From positions 62,001-126,000 of the forward strand of contig NZ_JABWGQ010000047.1 in assembly GCF_014595975.1 (NCBI RefSeq): a DNA stretch of 64,000 nucleotides, in the 5' to 3' direction. The position numbers and the translations under genes were made by a program. A model generated the notes under the pieces. It was not told the DNA's origin. It ran no database searches and worked only from the letters and a program-made list of their open reading frames with translations. Position 1 is the first letter of the stretch. Each line of letters opens with the position of its first letter. Below are positions 25,775 to 35,741 of this stretch, piece after piece. Origin of the DNA: Sphingopyxis sp. LK2115. Lineage in GTDB: Bacteria; Pseudomonadota; Alphaproteobacteria; Sphingomonadales; Sphingomonadaceae.

Positions 25775-26149
25775 CTAGCGGCGCAGCGCCTCGGCGCAGC
25801 TGTTCACTTCGGCGTTGCGGCCGTCGGGCGTGCGCGCATCGACATGCGTTGCGACCGGACCCGCGCCCGCGCGCGGGGCATAGAAATAAATGTCGAGGAT
25901 ACAGCGCGACCCCGCGAACTGAAGCTTGCGCCCTGCGCCCTCGGTGATGTCGAGCCGCGGCTTGCCGAACATCCGCCCGACCGCATCGACGCTGCTGCCG
26001 ATCAGCGCATTGTTCTGCACCGGCCGTACGGCGGTTGGCGGCGGCGCCGTGGGCGCGCGCGCAGAAGGGTGCGGGATCGCCGGGCCCGCGCAGGCGCCCA
26101 GCGTCAGGGCGAGGCCGGCAATGGCGGCCAACCGGCGGTTATCGGCCAT
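25775..26149 (-). CDS. Small lipoprotein, function unknown
   Basis: 124 residues with a lipoprotein signal: a hydrophobic stretch and the lipobox LTLGAC, so Cys20 should be lipidated. A proline-rich spacer follows. The conserved-looking C-terminal domain has LIGSSVDAVGRMFGKP and an LQFAGSRCILDIYFY strand pair, reminiscent of SmpA/BamE-like two-helix, three-strand modules, though I cannot confirm that. Its start lies 11 bases inside the end of the EI24 gene, so the two are co-transcribed. Confidence 0.75.
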   Translation of the reverse strand: MADNRRLAAIAGLALTLGACAGPAIPHPSARAPTAPPPTAVRPVQNNALIGSSVDAVGRMFGKPRLDITEGAGRKLQFAGSRCILDIYFYAPRAGAGPVATHVDARTPDGRNAEVNSCAEALRR

Positions 26150-26828
26150 GTTTCTTGTCCCCGTCGCTGAGGTGCAGCATGTGGACGGCCATAGCGGCGC
26201 TGAGCAGTGGCGCCAATAAATTGGCGACAGGCACCACAAAGCTTGCGGCGGACAGCAGGCCGAGCGGCCAGCGCGCGCCGCGGTCGAGGCGCGGGCGACC
26301 CGGATGGCGCGCGAGCACCATCGCCTCCAGATCGCGGCCCAGCAGCAGCGCGTTGACGAGCAGCGCGAGGATCGGCGTGCCGATGCCCGTGACGAGCAGC
26401 ACCACATAGAGCGGGAGCGCAAGCAGATTGCCGCCGATCAGTCGGCCGAGCGAGGCGAGCGCGAGGCGGATGCTCTGGCCCCAGCCGACATCGACCGCTT
26501 GGGTCGCGGCGGCGGGATAATGGCGCCGCTCGACATCGGCGACGATTCCGTCGGCGAACAGGCCGATGACGACGATCGCGACTGCACGAAACAGCAGCCA
26601 GCCACCCGCGATCAGGCCCAGGACGACGAATATGCTCGCCATGTCGCGCGTCGCCGCGCCCGCCCAGCCCCATCGGTCGAGTGCGCAGCGCGCGCCGAAA
26701 AAGACCGCCGCGCCCGCCAGCGCGAGGAGCAGCAAGGTCAGCGCCAGGCTTTGCGCGAGGATCGCGAGCACGCGTGGGCTGGCGAGGTCGCGGACCGCGA
26801 GCAGGAAAGCGTGGAACGCGCGGGACAT
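26139..26828 (-). CDS. EI24/CysZ-like integral membrane protein
   Basis: A 229-residue membrane protein with four to five helices and the EI24 domain layout: FADGIVADVERRHYP after helix 2, then GRLIGGNLLALPLYVVLL and LLLGRDLEAMVLARH. Related CysZ proteins conduct sulfate, but many EI24 proteins of alphaproteobacteria are uncharacterised. The ATG at 26828 begins MSRAFHAFLLAV, the usual family opening. It is followed by the overlapping lipoprotein gene. Confidence 0.8.
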   Translation of the reverse strand: MSRAFHAFLLAVRDLASPRVLAILAQSLALTLLLLALAGAAVFFGARCALDRWGWAGAATRDMASIFVVLGLIAGGWLLFRAVAIVVIGLFADGIVADVERRHYPAAATQAVDVGWGQSIRLALASLGRLIGGNLLALPLYVVLLVTGIGTPILALLVNALLLGRDLEAMVLARHPGRPRLDRGARWPLGLLSAASFVVPVANLLAPLLSAAMAVHMLHLSDGDKKHGR

Positions 26829-26937
26829 CGCCGATGGATGGTCGGCGCGGCCCGGCACGTCAAGCGTTCCGCTTGCCTTGACGCGCACCGGTCCGTAAAG
26901 GCGCGCGCAGCTTTTCCCATTCATCACAGGATAGTTC

Positions 26938-27936
26938 ATGGCCGCCACCGCCCGTTTCGATGTCGTCGCGATCGGCAATGCGATCGTCGATGTCCTTGCC
27001 CGCGCCGACGACGCGCTGATCGAGGCGGAGGGGCTGACCAAGGGGTCGATGCGGCTGATCGACGGCGCCGAGGCCGAGCGGCTCTATGCCGCGATGGGTC
27101 CGGCGATCGAAATGTCGGGGGGATCGGCGGCGAATACGCTGGCGGGCATGGCGGCGCTCGGCGAACGCTGCGCCTTTATCGGGCAGGTCGCCGACGACCA
27201 GCTCGGCGCGGTGTTCACCCACGATCTGCGCGCATTGGGCGTCGCTTATGAAACACCGGCGCTCAAGGACGGCGCGCCGACCGCGCGCTGCCTGATCCTT
27301 GTCACCCCCGACGGGCAGCGGACGATGAACACCTTTCTGGGCGCAAGCCATTTGCTCGACCAGGCGATGATCGACGAGGCGTGGATCGCCGACGCCGAAA
27401 TCCTTTATCTCGAAGGCTATTTGTGGGATCCGCCGCTGTCGCGCGCAGCGATGCGGCGCGCGATCGACGTTGCGCGCGCGGCGGGGCGCAAGGTCGCCTT
27501 CACCCTCTCGGACGCCTTCATCATCGACCGCCACGGCGCCGATTTCCGTGCCCTGATCGCCGAAGGCCTGTTCGACATCCTCTTTGCCAACGAGGTCGAA
27601 ATCCGCGCGCTCGCCGAAACCGACGATTTCGAGGCCGCCGTTGCGACGATCGCGCCGCAGGTGCCGTTGCTCGTCGTCACGCGCGGTTCGCACGGCGCGC
27701 TTGCGATCCAGGGCGGCGTGCGCACCGAAGTCCCCGCCGAACCGATCGAAACGGTCGTCGATACGACGGGAGCGGGCGACCTGTTCGCTGCGGGCTTTCT
27801 GGCGGGCCTTGCCGACGGACGTTCGATCGCCGATTGCCTGACGATGGGGGCGGTATGCGCGCGCGAAATCATCGCGCAGGTCGGGCCGCGCGCGCAGACC
27901 GATCTCAAGGCCAGGGTCGCTGAACGGCTGGGATAG
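26938..27936 (+). CDS. PfkB-family kinase, probable adenosine kinase
   Basis: 332 residues of the ribokinase/PfkB fold. The N-terminal FDVVAIGNAIVDVLA, the substrate-binding SGGSAANTLAGMAALG and the C-terminal signature DTTGAGDLFAAGF with the catalytic Asp are present. The overall pattern is that of the alphaproteobacterial adenosine-kinase group rather than ribokinase or fructokinase. It would phosphorylate adenosine to AMP in salvage. The substrate is assigned by resemblance only. It starts after a short divergent gap with AGGA upstream. Confidence 0.85.
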   Translation: MAATARFDVVAIGNAIVDVLARADDALIEAEGLTKGSMRLIDGAEAERLYAAMGPAIEMSGGSAANTLAGMAALGERCAFIGQVADDQLGAVFTHDLRALGVAYETPALKDGAPTARCLILVTPDGQRTMNTFLGASHLLDQAMIDEAWIADAEILYLEGYLWDPPLSRAAMRRAIDVARAAGRKVAFTLSDAFIIDRHGADFRALIAEGLFDILFANEVEIRALAETDDFEAAVATIAPQVPLLVVTRGSHGALAIQGGVRTEVPAEPIETVVDTTGAGDLFAAGFLAGLADGRSIADCLTMGAVCAREIIAQVGPRAQTDLKARVAERLG

Positions 27937-27969
27937 GGCGGTCCGAAGCGGCCTAATGCGCACGTAGCG

Positions 27970-28000
27970 ATCCGCCCCGCGCGGGGGAGGAGCGGCGGAT
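27970..28000. terminator. Possible bidirectional terminator between convergent genes
   Basis: ATCCGCC (27970-27976) pairs with GGCGGAT (27994-28000), enclosing a GC palindrome. It separates the convergent kinase and flippase genes. No long T-run follows on either strand, so strength is uncertain. Confidence 0.35.
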
Positions 28001-28023
28001 ATCCATCCCGAACCCGGCTTGCC

Positions 28024-29553
28024 CTATCCGGCCGCCACCGCTTCGCTCGGCGGATGCTTCCTGAACAACTCGCGGTCCGCAGGCCCGAAGCCCCGCGTCC
28101 AGATCAGCCAGCCATAGATGCCGAGGATGAAGGGCACGCCGATCAAGAGTTCGGCCCATTCGGGAAGCTGTGTCGCGCCATAGCCGAGTATCGCCGCGCC
28201 CGCGGTGGCCCAGACGAGTGCCCAGCGCAGGCTGTTCACCGGCGCGCCAAGGATGAGCGACAGGAGGCGCGCCTTCACCAGCGACGCGAAACCGAGCGCG
28301 AGCATCAGCGCGAGCGCGACCGCAGCGGCGTAATAGATGGGCGGCAATCCCATCGACTGCGCGATCAGGATCAGCGCAACGCTGAGCGCGGCCTGCAGCG
28401 CAAGCGTCGCGATGCTGATGAGCAGGTTGCGGTGCCGCGCGACATAAACGAGCGCCGCTTCGCTGACCACCGCAGTGGCCGCGACGACTTCCGCGGCGAG
28501 CAGGAAGGCGAGCGCGGCGGTGCCGCTCACAAACTCGGGACCGACGAGGCCCATCACCGCTTCGCCTGGAATACCGAGCGCAAGCGCGACGCCGGCTTGC
28601 GCTGCGATAATCCAGAAGCCGACCTGGCTCACCTGCGCCGCGACTGCGGAAAGCCGCTTTTCGGCCAGGTTGCGCGTGATGACGGGGCCAAGGATCGGCT
28701 CGAAGCTCGTCTTGAGCTTTTGCGGCAGCGAGGCGACCTGCTGCGCCATATAATAAATGCCATAGATCGTCGGCGAGGTGAACTGGCCGAGGATGAAGAG
28801 GTCGAGGCGGCGCGTGCCCCATTCGATCGCGTCGGCGGCGGCGAGCGGCGCGTTGCGCCGCGCCAGCATGATGAGCTGCGCGGGATGCGGGCGCCAGACG
28901 CCGGGGCCGCCGAAATGGCGGATCATCGGGACGAGCGCGGTCAGAAAGGCGCCGAGCATCGCCGCGGCATAGGAGAGCATCAGCCCGTTTTCGGCCGACA
29001 CGAACCAGAATCCCGCCGCCGCGGCGCTGATCACCCAGGGTTCGACGATTGCCCGCGCGCGCACCGTGGCGCCGATGTCGAACTTGTAGGCGCAGGCCGC
29101 GAGCGCGATGTCGGTCCCCGCGATCACAAAGACCAGGCATGCCATCCAGCGGTCGATCCCGTTGATGTCGCCCGCCGGATACATGAGCTGCGGCAGCAGC
29201 AGGAGCAGCGCCGATCCGGCGGCAGAGGCGAGGAGGGCGACGAACATGCCGTCCCAGACGACGGTGCGCTGGTCGGCGCCGGGCGCGCTCAGCTGTTCGG
29301 CAAGCCCGCGCTTGAGGCCGAGCGTCGCGAGCTGTGCGACCAGTTCGATGACCAGCACGGCAAAGGCGAAACGTCCGACCGCTTCAGGCCCGTACCAGCG
29401 GCCCGCGACGTAAAGGAACGGCAGGCGTGCGACGAGGCGAAGGATGAAACCGAAAAAATTGGTACGCCCGCCCTTGGCGAGCGCGGCGGTGTCCGCGTCC
29501 CGCGCCGGGTCATCGGACGACAAGGGCGCGGCTGCGCTGTCCGTCTGGCTCAA
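28024..29553 (-). CDS. Polysaccharide flippase (Wzx/MOP superfamily)
   Basis: A 509-residue protein with about 12 to 14 hydrophobic helices and the oligosaccharide-flippase pattern: FFGFILRLVARLPFLYVAGRWYG and later GTRRLDLFILGQFTSPTIYGIYYMAQQ. Such proteins flip lipid-linked saccharide units across the inner membrane. The start codon is TTG 29553, with AAGGGG eight bases upstream. It lies upstream of nothing else in its operon except a terminator-like hairpin. It may serve the same surface polysaccharide as the GtrA/GT-C module, but the two loci are 8 kb apart. Confidence 0.85.
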   Translation of the reverse strand: MSQTDSAAAPLSSDDPARDADTAALAKGGRTNFFGFILRLVARLPFLYVAGRWYGPEAVGRFAFAVLVIELVAQLATLGLKRGLAEQLSAPGADQRTVVWDGMFVALLASAAGSALLLLLPQLMYPAGDINGIDRWMACLVFVIAGTDIALAACAYKFDIGATVRARAIVEPWVISAAAAGFWFVSAENGLMLSYAAAMLGAFLTALVPMIRHFGGPGVWRPHPAQLIMLARRNAPLAAADAIEWGTRRLDLFILGQFTSPTIYGIYYMAQQVASLPQKLKTSFEPILGPVITRNLAEKRLSAVAAQVSQVGFWIIAAQAGVALALGIPGEAVMGLVGPEFVSGTAALAFLLAAEVVAATAVVSEAALVYVARHRNLLISIATLALQAALSVALILIAQSMGLPPIYYAAAVALALMLALGFASLVKARLLSLILGAPVNSLRWALVWATAGAAILGYGATQLPEWAELLIGVPFILGIYGWLIWTRGFGPADRELFRKHPPSEAVAAG

Positions 29554-29629
29554 GCCTCGCGCCCCTTCTGCTGCTCCCCCGCGGCCATCCTAGCGCGGTG
29601 GGGAGGGGCAGGCAATCGACTGAAACATG

Positions 29630-30622
29630 TCATTGCCCCTCGGGTCGCAGCGGGCGGCTGAGCAGGGCCTGAACGGCGTCGGCCACGCGCATCTCGCCCG
29701 CGACGAGGCGCGCGACGGTGGCGGTGATCGGCATGTCGACGCCGTCGGCGCGCGCCGCGGCGGCGACGACCGGCGCGCTGAATGCGCCTTCGGCAATCGT
29801 CCGCCGGTCGGCCATCAGCGCATCGATGCTCTCGCCGCGGCCAAGTCCCTGGCCAAGCGCGAAATTGCGCGAATTGGACGAGGTGCAGGTGAGGACGAGG
29901 TCGCCAAGGCCCGCAAGACCCGCGAGTGTTTCGGCCTTGGCGCCGCGCGACAGGCCAAATCGCGTCATTTCGGCAAAGCCCCGGCTGATCAGCGCCGCGC
30001 GGGCGTTGAGGCCGAGCCCCGCTCCCTCGACGATGCCGCACGCGATCGCGAGGATATTCTTGACCGCGCCGCCGATTTCGGCGCCGATCACATCGCTCGA
30101 CACATAGGGACGGAAATGTGGACGCGCGAGCGCTTGCGCAAGCTCTGCGGCGAGCGCGGCGTCGGCGGCGGCAAGGGTGATCGCGGTCGGCAGTCCGGCG
30201 GCGACCTCGTGCGCAAAGGTCGGGCCCGACAGCACCGCATGCGGGCGGCCGGGCGTCAGGTCGCGCGCCATGTCGACGGGGAAAGCGAAGCTGACGGCCT
30301 CCATCCCCTTGCTGCAAAAGATCAGCGGCGTGTCGCCCGGCGGCAGTTCGGCGAGCACCGCGCGCAGATAGGGCACCGGGACGACGATCAACAGCGCGTC
30401 ACATTCGGCCATCGCCGCCAGATCGGTTGTGGCGGTGAGCGAGGGCGACAGCGGCGCGTCGGGAAGGAAGACCGGATTGCGGTGCTCGGCATTGATCGCG
30501 GCGACGACGTCGGCCTCGCGCGCCCACAGACGCACCGGCGCGCCGTCCGCCGCCAGCAATTGCGCGAGCGCGGTGCCCCACGCGCCGCCGCCGACGATAC
30601 CAAACCCCCTGTACGACGTCAT
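29630..30622 (-). CDS. gpsA: Glycerol-3-phosphate dehydrogenase [NAD(P)+]
   Basis: Reduces dihydroxyacetone phosphate to sn-glycerol-3-phosphate for phospholipid synthesis. It has 330 residues with the nucleotide-binding [16 protein letters not shown], a FCSKGME block, [11 protein letters not shown] and the catalytic-lysine region [26 protein letters not shown] is also typical. Its ATG overlaps the tsaD stop by four bases, an arrangement seen in other alphaproteobacteria. Confidence 0.96.
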   Translation of the reverse strand: MTSYRGFGIVGGGAWGTALAQLLAADGAPVRLWAREADVVAAINAEHRNPVFLPDAPLSPSLTATTDLAAMAECDALLIVVPVPYLRAVLAELPPGDTPLIFCSKGMEAVSFAFPVDMARDLTPGRPHAVLSGPTFAHEVAAGLPTAITLAAADAALAAELAQALARPHFRPYVSSDVIGAEIGGAVKNILAIACGIVEGAGLGLNARAALISRGFAEMTRFGLSRGAKAETLAGLAGLGDLVLTCTSSNSRNFALGQGLGRGESIDALMADRRTIAEGAFSAPVVAAAARADGVDMPITATVARLVAGEMRVADAVQALLSRPLRPEGQ

Positions 30623-31653
30623 GCTTTCACCCCGGCGCCGCGCACCGCCTCGGCTGCCGGATCGAGCGGCCAGCGCGGCCGCGCCGCGGTGTCGAGCGGG
30701 TCGATCAGCCCCGCGGCGAAGCGTTCGGCACCCGCCCACGCGATCATCGCGCCATTGTCGGTGCACAGCCACAGCGGCGGGGCGACAAAGGGCTTGTCGA
30801 AGCGCGCGGCGAGGCCGGTGAGCGCAGCGCGGATCGCGCCGTTCGCCGCCACGCCGCCCGCGACGACGAACGCGCTCGCTTCCGGGCACGCCGCGAGCGC
30901 GATGCGGCTGCGATCGACGAGGCAGTCGACCACCGCCTGCTGGAATGCGGCGGCGAGGTCGGCAAGCGCATGATCGCCGCTCGCCGCGGCGCGAGCGACC
31001 GCGCTTTTCAGTCCCGCAAAGGAAAAATGCGGCTCGGCGCTGCCGACGAGCGGCCGCGGCAGCGCCACGGCGTTCGGATCGCCGTCCGCCGCGGCGCGCT
31101 CGACCGCGGGACCGCCGGGATAGCCGAGGCCGAGCAGCTTGGCCGTCTTGTCGAACGCTTCGCCCGCTGCGTCGTCGATCGTCGTGGCAAGGCGGCGATA
31201 GTCGCCGACGCCCTTGACGAGCAGCAACTGGCAATGGCCGCCCGAGACGAGCAGCAGCAGATAGGGAAAGTCGAGCGCCGGATCGGCGAGCCGCGGGCTG
31301 AGCGCGTGCCCCTCAAGATGGTTGACGGCGACCAGCGGCCTGTTCGCGGCGTGCGCAAGCGCCTTGCCCGTGACGAGCCCGACCATCACCCCGCCGATCA
31401 GACCCGGTCCGGCGGTCGCGGCGATCGCATCGACATCGGCAAGCGTCACGCCGGCATCGGCGAGCACGCCCTCGATAATCGGCGCGAGCCGGTCGACGTG
31501 CGCCCGCGCGGCGATTTCGGGAACCACGCCGCCATAGGGGCGGTGCTCGGCCTCCTGCCCCGCGACGCGGTGCGCCAATATGCGCCGGTCGCTATCGACG
31601 AGTGCCGCCGCAGTTTCGTCGCAGCTCGATTCAAGGCCAAGGATGAGGGTCAT
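30619..31653 (-). CDS. tsaD: tRNA threonylcarbamoyladenosine biosynthesis protein TsaD
   Basis: The catalytic-complex subunit that transfers threonylcarbamoyl to A37 of ANN-decoding tRNAs. The 344 residues start [16 protein letters not shown], carry the metal-binding HLEGHAL pair, [16 protein letters not shown], and the C-terminal [13 protein letters not shown] segment of the ASKHA fold. It is the first gene of a tsaD-gpsA operon and is divergent from hemC, from which it is separated by 276 bases. Confidence 0.97.
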   Translation of the reverse strand: MTLILGLESSCDETAAALVDSDRRILAHRVAGQEAEHRPYGGVVPEIAARAHVDRLAPIIEGVLADAGVTLADVDAIAATAGPGLIGGVMVGLVTGKALAHAANRPLVAVNHLEGHALSPRLADPALDFPYLLLLVSGGHCQLLLVKGVGDYRRLATTIDDAAGEAFDKTAKLLGLGYPGGPAVERAAADGDPNAVALPRPLVGSAEPHFSFAGLKSAVARAAASGDHALADLAAAFQQAVVDCLVDRSRIALAACPEASAFVVAGGVAANGAIRAALTGLAARFDKPFVAPPLWLCTDNGAMIAWAGAERFAAGLIDPLDTAARPRWPLDPAAEAVRGAGVKA

Positions 31654-31828
31654 GATCTTGCCTGTCCCTTACCCGCGGGGAGTGCGCGGGAGCAAGCGCG
31701 GTTGGAAGGGAGGGTGAATACAGAGCATGGGGAACGCGGGGATTCGGGTCATTCGGCGAAGCGGAGAAGCCGGGTCGGACCGAAAGATTCCCATCGCATC
31801 CATGTCGGATTGCAGCGGGACGTCAGCA

Positions 31829-31886
31829 GGAGCAGCCGCTTCGCGGCCGTCCTGTTTCTCCGCGTTTCCGCGTCGCCGCGCCAATC
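31829..31886 (-). repeat. Dispersed intergenic repeat, copy A
   Basis: Read on the minus strand this begins GATTGGCGCGGCGACGCGG and ends in a GCCGCGAAGCGGC hairpin core. Copy B at 42230-42279 has the same layout in the opposite orientation. It lies in the tsaD-hemC gap. Confidence 0.5.
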
Positions 31887-31929
31887 CCCCGTCTTTCCTT
31901 TCATGGATATTGGTCTTAGCAGCGACGCG

Positions 31930-32877
31930 ATGATCGATCTTCCGACTCCCGACAATCCCCTGCGCATCGGCACGCGCGCCTCGCCGCTGGCGATGGCGCA
32001 GGCGAACATGGCCGCGGCGGCGCTGATCGCGGCGCACGGGCTCGATATGGCGGCGCTCCAGATCGTGCCGATGACCGCAACGGGTGACCGGATCCAGGAT
32101 CGCGCGCTCGCCGAGGTCGGCGGCAAGGCGCTGTGGACGCGCGAGCTCGATGCTGCCCTTGACGCCGGGACGATCGATGTCGCGGTCCATTCGCTCAAGG
32201 ATGTCGAAACGCTGCGCGCCGCGCGTTTTTTCCTCGGCGCGATGCTCGAACGTGCCGATCCGCGCGACCGGCTGGTCGTGCGCGAAGGGATTGCGGCGCA
32301 AACCATCGCCGAGCTGCCGACCGGCGCGCGGCTGGGGACGAGCAGCCCGCGCCGCGCGGCGCAGGTTCGGCGGCTGCGCCCCGATCTCGACACGGTGCTG
32401 CTGCGCGGTAATGTCGCGACGCGGCTGGCCCGGCTCGCGGCGGGCGAGGTCGACGCGACATTGCTCGCCGCGGCGGGGCTCGAACGGCTGGGGATGCACG
32501 ACATCGGCGCGGCGCTGGGCCCGGATCTGGTGCTTCCTGCGGCATCGCAGGGCGCGATCGGCGTCGAATGCCGCGCCGACGATGCGCGGGCCATGGCGCT
32601 GCTCGCCGCGATCGACCATGCGCCGACGCATCGCGCCGTCGCCGCGGAGCGCGCCCTGCTTGCCGCGCTGGGGGGTGATTGCCGCTCGCCCGTCGCGGCT
32701 TATGCGGCGTGGCAGGCGGACGGCGCGCTGCGCCTCGACGCCGAGCTATATTCGGAGGATGGCGCCGAGCGTGTCGCGGGCCATGTCATCGTCACCGACG
32801 CTGGCGTCGTCGCGGCGCTGGGGCATCGCCTGCTTGTCGATGCGCCGCCCAGCATCCGTCGGCTGTTCGCGCCATGA
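31930..32877 (+). CDS. hemC: Hydroxymethylbilane synthase (porphobilinogen deaminase)
   Basis: Polymerises four porphobilinogen units into hydroxymethylbilane. The 315 residues include LRIGTRASPLAMAQA, HSLKDVET, LGTSSPRRAAQ, RGNVATRL, LPAASQGAIGVE and the dipyrromethane-anchoring Cys251 in GGDCRSPVAAY. An in-frame ATG at 31903 could add nine residues. hemD overlaps its stop in ATGA, and the two convert porphobilinogen to uroporphyrinogen III, the substrate of HemE at the left edge of the window. Confidence 0.97.
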   Translation: MIDLPTPDNPLRIGTRASPLAMAQANMAAAALIAAHGLDMAALQIVPMTATGDRIQDRALAEVGGKALWTRELDAALDAGTIDVAVHSLKDVETLRAARFFLGAMLERADPRDRLVVREGIAAQTIAELPTGARLGTSSPRRAAQVRRLRPDLDTVLLRGNVATRLARLAAGEVDATLLAAAGLERLGMHDIGAALGPDLVLPAASQGAIGVECRADDARAMALLAAIDHAPTHRAVAAERALLAALGGDCRSPVAAYAAWQADGALRLDAELYSEDGAERVAGHVIVTDAGVVAALGHRLLVDAPPSIRRLFAP

Positions 32878-33563
32878 GCGACGGCGTGCCGCTGATCGTC
32901 ACGCGGCCTGAACCGGGCAATGCGGCGACACGCGCGCGCGCGCGTTCGCTGGGTTTTGATGTGCACGCGATGCCGCTCTTTGCCGCGCGGCCGCTCCGCT
33001 GGACCCCGCCCGCCGCCGCCGATTTCGATGCGCTGCTGCTCACCAGCGCCTTTGCCGCGCGGCTTGCCGGACCGGGGCTGGCGACGCTCGCATCGCTTCC
33101 CGCCTATGCCGTCGGCGCGGCGACGGCGGAGGCCGCCCGCGCAGCGGGGTTGACGGTCGCGATGACAGGCGCCGCCGATGCGCAGCGACTTCTTGACGAA
33201 ATGACGTCGCCGAAAATCGCGCGAATCCTATGGCTGTGCGGGCGCGACCGGACGGTGCTGCACACCGGCGATGCGGCGCTGGCGCCGCTGCCCTGCTATG
33301 CGGTCGATCCGGTCGATCCGCCTGGACAATGGCGCGCGCTGATCGCGGTGCCGGCGATCCTTCTCGCGCATTCGGCGCGCGCGGCGGAACGGATTGCGGT
33401 GCTCGCCGGGACGGCGCGCGCGCATCTGTCGCTGGTCGCGATCAGCGCGGCGGTCGCGGCGGCGGCCGGTCAGGGGTGGCGCGCCCTTGCGGTGGCCGCC
33501 GAGGCGAACGACGCCGCAATGTTGGCACAGGCGCGCGCTTTGTGGCACAAGGGTGCAAAATAG
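32874..33563 (+). CDS. hemD: Uroporphyrinogen-III synthase
   Basis: Closes and inverts ring D of hydroxymethylbilane to make uroporphyrinogen III. A 229-residue HemD is poorly conserved as a rule; here the PLIVTRPEPGNAATRARA opening, LLLTSAFAARL, AYAVGAATAEAARAAGL and LWLCGRDRT segments fit. The four-base overlap with hemC makes the call secure. The next gene, in the same direction after 19 bases, is a mitofilin/HemX-like membrane protein, a common neighbour. Confidence 0.9.
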   Translation: MSDGVPLIVTRPEPGNAATRARARSLGFDVHAMPLFAARPLRWTPPAAADFDALLLTSAFAARLAGPGLATLASLPAYAVGAATAEAARAAGLTVAMTGAADAQRLLDEMTSPKIARILWLCGRDRTVLHTGDAALAPLPCYAVDPVDPPGQWRALIAVPAILLAHSARAAERIAVLAGTARAHLSLVAISAAVAAAAGQGWRALAVAAEANDAAMLAQARALWHKGAK

Positions 33564-33582
33564 GGTCGTTCGAAAGATACAT

Positions 33583-34491
33583 ATGGCAATCGACAATTTC
33601 GATACTTCCTCGCCGCCGGGCGAGGCGGTTCCCGCACGGGGGCTATCGTTTCGCGCCCTCGCCATCGCGGCCTTTCTGGCGCTGCTGATCGGACTCGCGG
33701 GCGGTGGATGGGCGGTGCATCGATGGTTGGCCGACGCCAATGCCCCGGCGGCGCGGACGGCGGAGACGCCGAAGAACGAGGCCGACCCGCTGCTGATCGC
33801 GGGTGATGCCGTCAAGGCCGCCGAAGCCGGGGCGCCGCTCGTCATTGCTCCGGTCGACGGGGCCGGTGCGCTGGCGGCGCGCGTCGCAGAACTCGAACAG
33901 CGGCTGTCGCGTATCACGCTCCAGGCCGAATCGGCGTCGGGCAATGCGTCGCGCGCCGAGGGGCTGCTCGTCGCCTTTGCGGTGCGCCGCGCGCTCGACC
34001 GCGGCTTGTCGCTCGGCTATCTCGAGGCGCAGTTGCGCCTGCGCTTCGGCGACGACCAGCCCAATGCGGTCAAGACGATCATCGACACCTCGCGCGATCC
34101 GGTGACGCTCGAACAATTGCGCGCCGGGCTCGACGCACTCGCGCCGCAGCTTGTCGGCCGCAGCAGCGAATCCGGCGGCAGCCTGTGGACCGGCCTGCGC
34201 CGCGAACTCGGCGAATTGTTCGTTGTCCGCGCGGCGGGCACCCAGTCGCCAAGAGCATCCGAACGACTCGATCGCGCGCGTCGTTATCTCGCTGCCGGGC
34301 AGGCCGACAAGGCCATTGCCGAGGTCGAGGCGATGCCCGGCGTCGACGCCGCGGGCGAATGGCTGATCGACGCGCGCCGCTATCACGAGGCGCGGCGCGC
34401 GCTTGACCTTATTGAGACGGCGGCGATATTGGAACCGCGCGACAGCCCGGCTGCCGCGCTGGCCAAAACAACGGCCGACCCGACTCCGTAG
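33583..34491 (+). CDS. Mitofilin/HemX-like single-pass membrane protein
   Basis: 302 residues: a short cytoplasmic start, one transmembrane helix at about 25-45 ([20 protein letters not shown]), then a periplasmic part with a coiled-coil stretch ([22 protein letters not shown]) and an alpha-helical, alanine-rich C-terminal domain. The design matches HemX/mitofilin-like proteins of alphaproteobacteria that follow hemD; their role is unknown and may concern membrane organisation. It is likely in the hemC-hemD transcript. Confidence 0.72.
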   Translation: MAIDNFDTSSPPGEAVPARGLSFRALAIAAFLALLIGLAGGGWAVHRWLADANAPAARTAETPKNEADPLLIAGDAVKAAEAGAPLVIAPVDGAGALAARVAELEQRLSRITLQAESASGNASRAEGLLVAFAVRRALDRGLSLGYLEAQLRLRFGDDQPNAVKTIIDTSRDPVTLEQLRAGLDALAPQLVGRSSESGGSLWTGLRRELGELFVVRAAGTQSPRASERLDRARRYLAAGQADKAIAEVEAMPGVDAAGEWLIDARRYHEARRALDLIETAAILEPRDSPAAALAKTTADPTP

Positions 34492-34538
34492 CGTGCATTC
34501 CCGCAAGGGGTGCCACCCTCTTTAGGAAAGCCCGTTTC

Positions 34539-35741
34539 ATGGCCCTCGCCGATCCGCAGCGCATCGAAGCGCTGGACCCGCTCGACCCCCTCGCGCTCGA
34601 TGCCCAGCTGAGCGAGGAGGAGCGGATGATCCGCGACGCCGCGCGCGCCTATGCGACCGGCGAGCTGCTCCCGCGCGTGACCTCGGCCTTCCTGGAGGAA
34701 CGCTTCGACCGCGAAATCATGTCGGAAATGGGCCGGCTCGGGCTGCTCGGCGCGACGATCGACCCCGAATATGGCGGTGCGGGTCTCAATTATGTGAGCT
34801 ATGGGCTGATCGCGCGCGAGGTCGAACGGATCGATTCCGGATACCGATCGGCCTGTTCGGTGCAGTCGAGCCTCGTGATTCACCCCATCAACGCTTATGG
34901 CAGCGAGGAGCAGAAGCGCAAATATCTGCCGGGCCTGACCGCGGGCGAACTGGTCGGCTGTTTCGGCCTCACCGAACCCGACGCGGGCAGCGATCCCGCG
35001 GGAATGCGCACGCGCGCCGAAAAGATTGCGGGCGGTTATCGCCTGAAGGGCGCAAAGATGTGGATCACCAATTCGCCGATCGCCGATGTTTTTGTCGTGT
35101 GGGCGAAGTCGGACGCACACGACGGTGCGATCCGCGGTTTCGTGCTCGAAAAGGGAATGAAGGGTCTGTCGGCGCCGAAGATCGAGGGCAAGCTGTCGTT
35201 GCGCGCGTCGATCACCGGCGAGATCGTGATGGACGGGGTCGAGGTCGGCGAGGATGCGCTGCTCCCGCACGTATCGGGCCTCAAGGGGCCGTTCGGCTGC
35301 CTCAACCGCGCGCGCTACGGCATCGGCTGGGGCGCGATGGGCGCCGCCGAGTTCTGCTATGAAGCGGCGCGGGGTTATACGCTCGAACGCAAGCAGTTCG
35401 GGCGGCCGCTCGCGGCGAACCAGATCGTGCAATTGAAGCTCGCCAACATGCTTACCGAAATCGCGCTTGGGCTTCAGGCGGCGCTGCGCGTCGGTCGGCT
35501 GATCGACGACGGGCATCTGGCGCCCGACATGATCAGCTTCCTGAAGCGCAATAATTGCGGCAAGGCGCTCGACATTGCGCGCGTCGCGCGCGACATGCAT
35601 GGCGGCAACGGCATTTCGGCCGATTATCATGTGATCCGCCACGCGGTGAACCTCGAAACGGTCAACACCTATGAGGGGACGCACGACGTCCATGCGCTGA
35701 TCCTCGGCCGCGCCATCACGGGCATTTCGGCCTTTGCCTAA
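34539..35741 (+). CDS. gcdH: Glutaryl-CoA dehydrogenase
   Basis: An FAD acyl-CoA dehydrogenase that oxidatively decarboxylates glutaryl-CoA to crotonyl-CoA in lysine, tryptophan and glutarate breakdown. The 400 residues carry [53 protein letters not shown] and the catalytic Glu379 in [20 protein letters not shown]. The GcdH-specific arginine/serine environment cannot be proved by eye but the overall match is strong. The following CoA-transferase gene overlaps its end by eight bases. Confidence 0.93.
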   Translation: MALADPQRIEALDPLDPLALDAQLSEEERMIRDAARAYATGELLPRVTSAFLEERFDREIMSEMGRLGLLGATIDPEYGGAGLNYVSYGLIAREVERIDSGYRSACSVQSSLVIHPINAYGSEEQKRKYLPGLTAGELVGCFGLTEPDAGSDPAGMRTRAEKIAGGYRLKGAKMWITNSPIADVFVVWAKSDAHDGAIRGFVLEKGMKGLSAPKIEGKLSLRASITGEIVMDGVEVGEDALLPHVSGLKGPFGCLNRARYGIGWGAMGAAEFCYEAARGYTLERKQFGRPLAANQIVQLKLANMLTEIALGLQAALRVGRLIDDGHLAPDMISFLKRNNCGKALDIARVARDMHGGNGISADYHVIRHAVNLETVNTYEGTHDVHALILGRAITGISAFA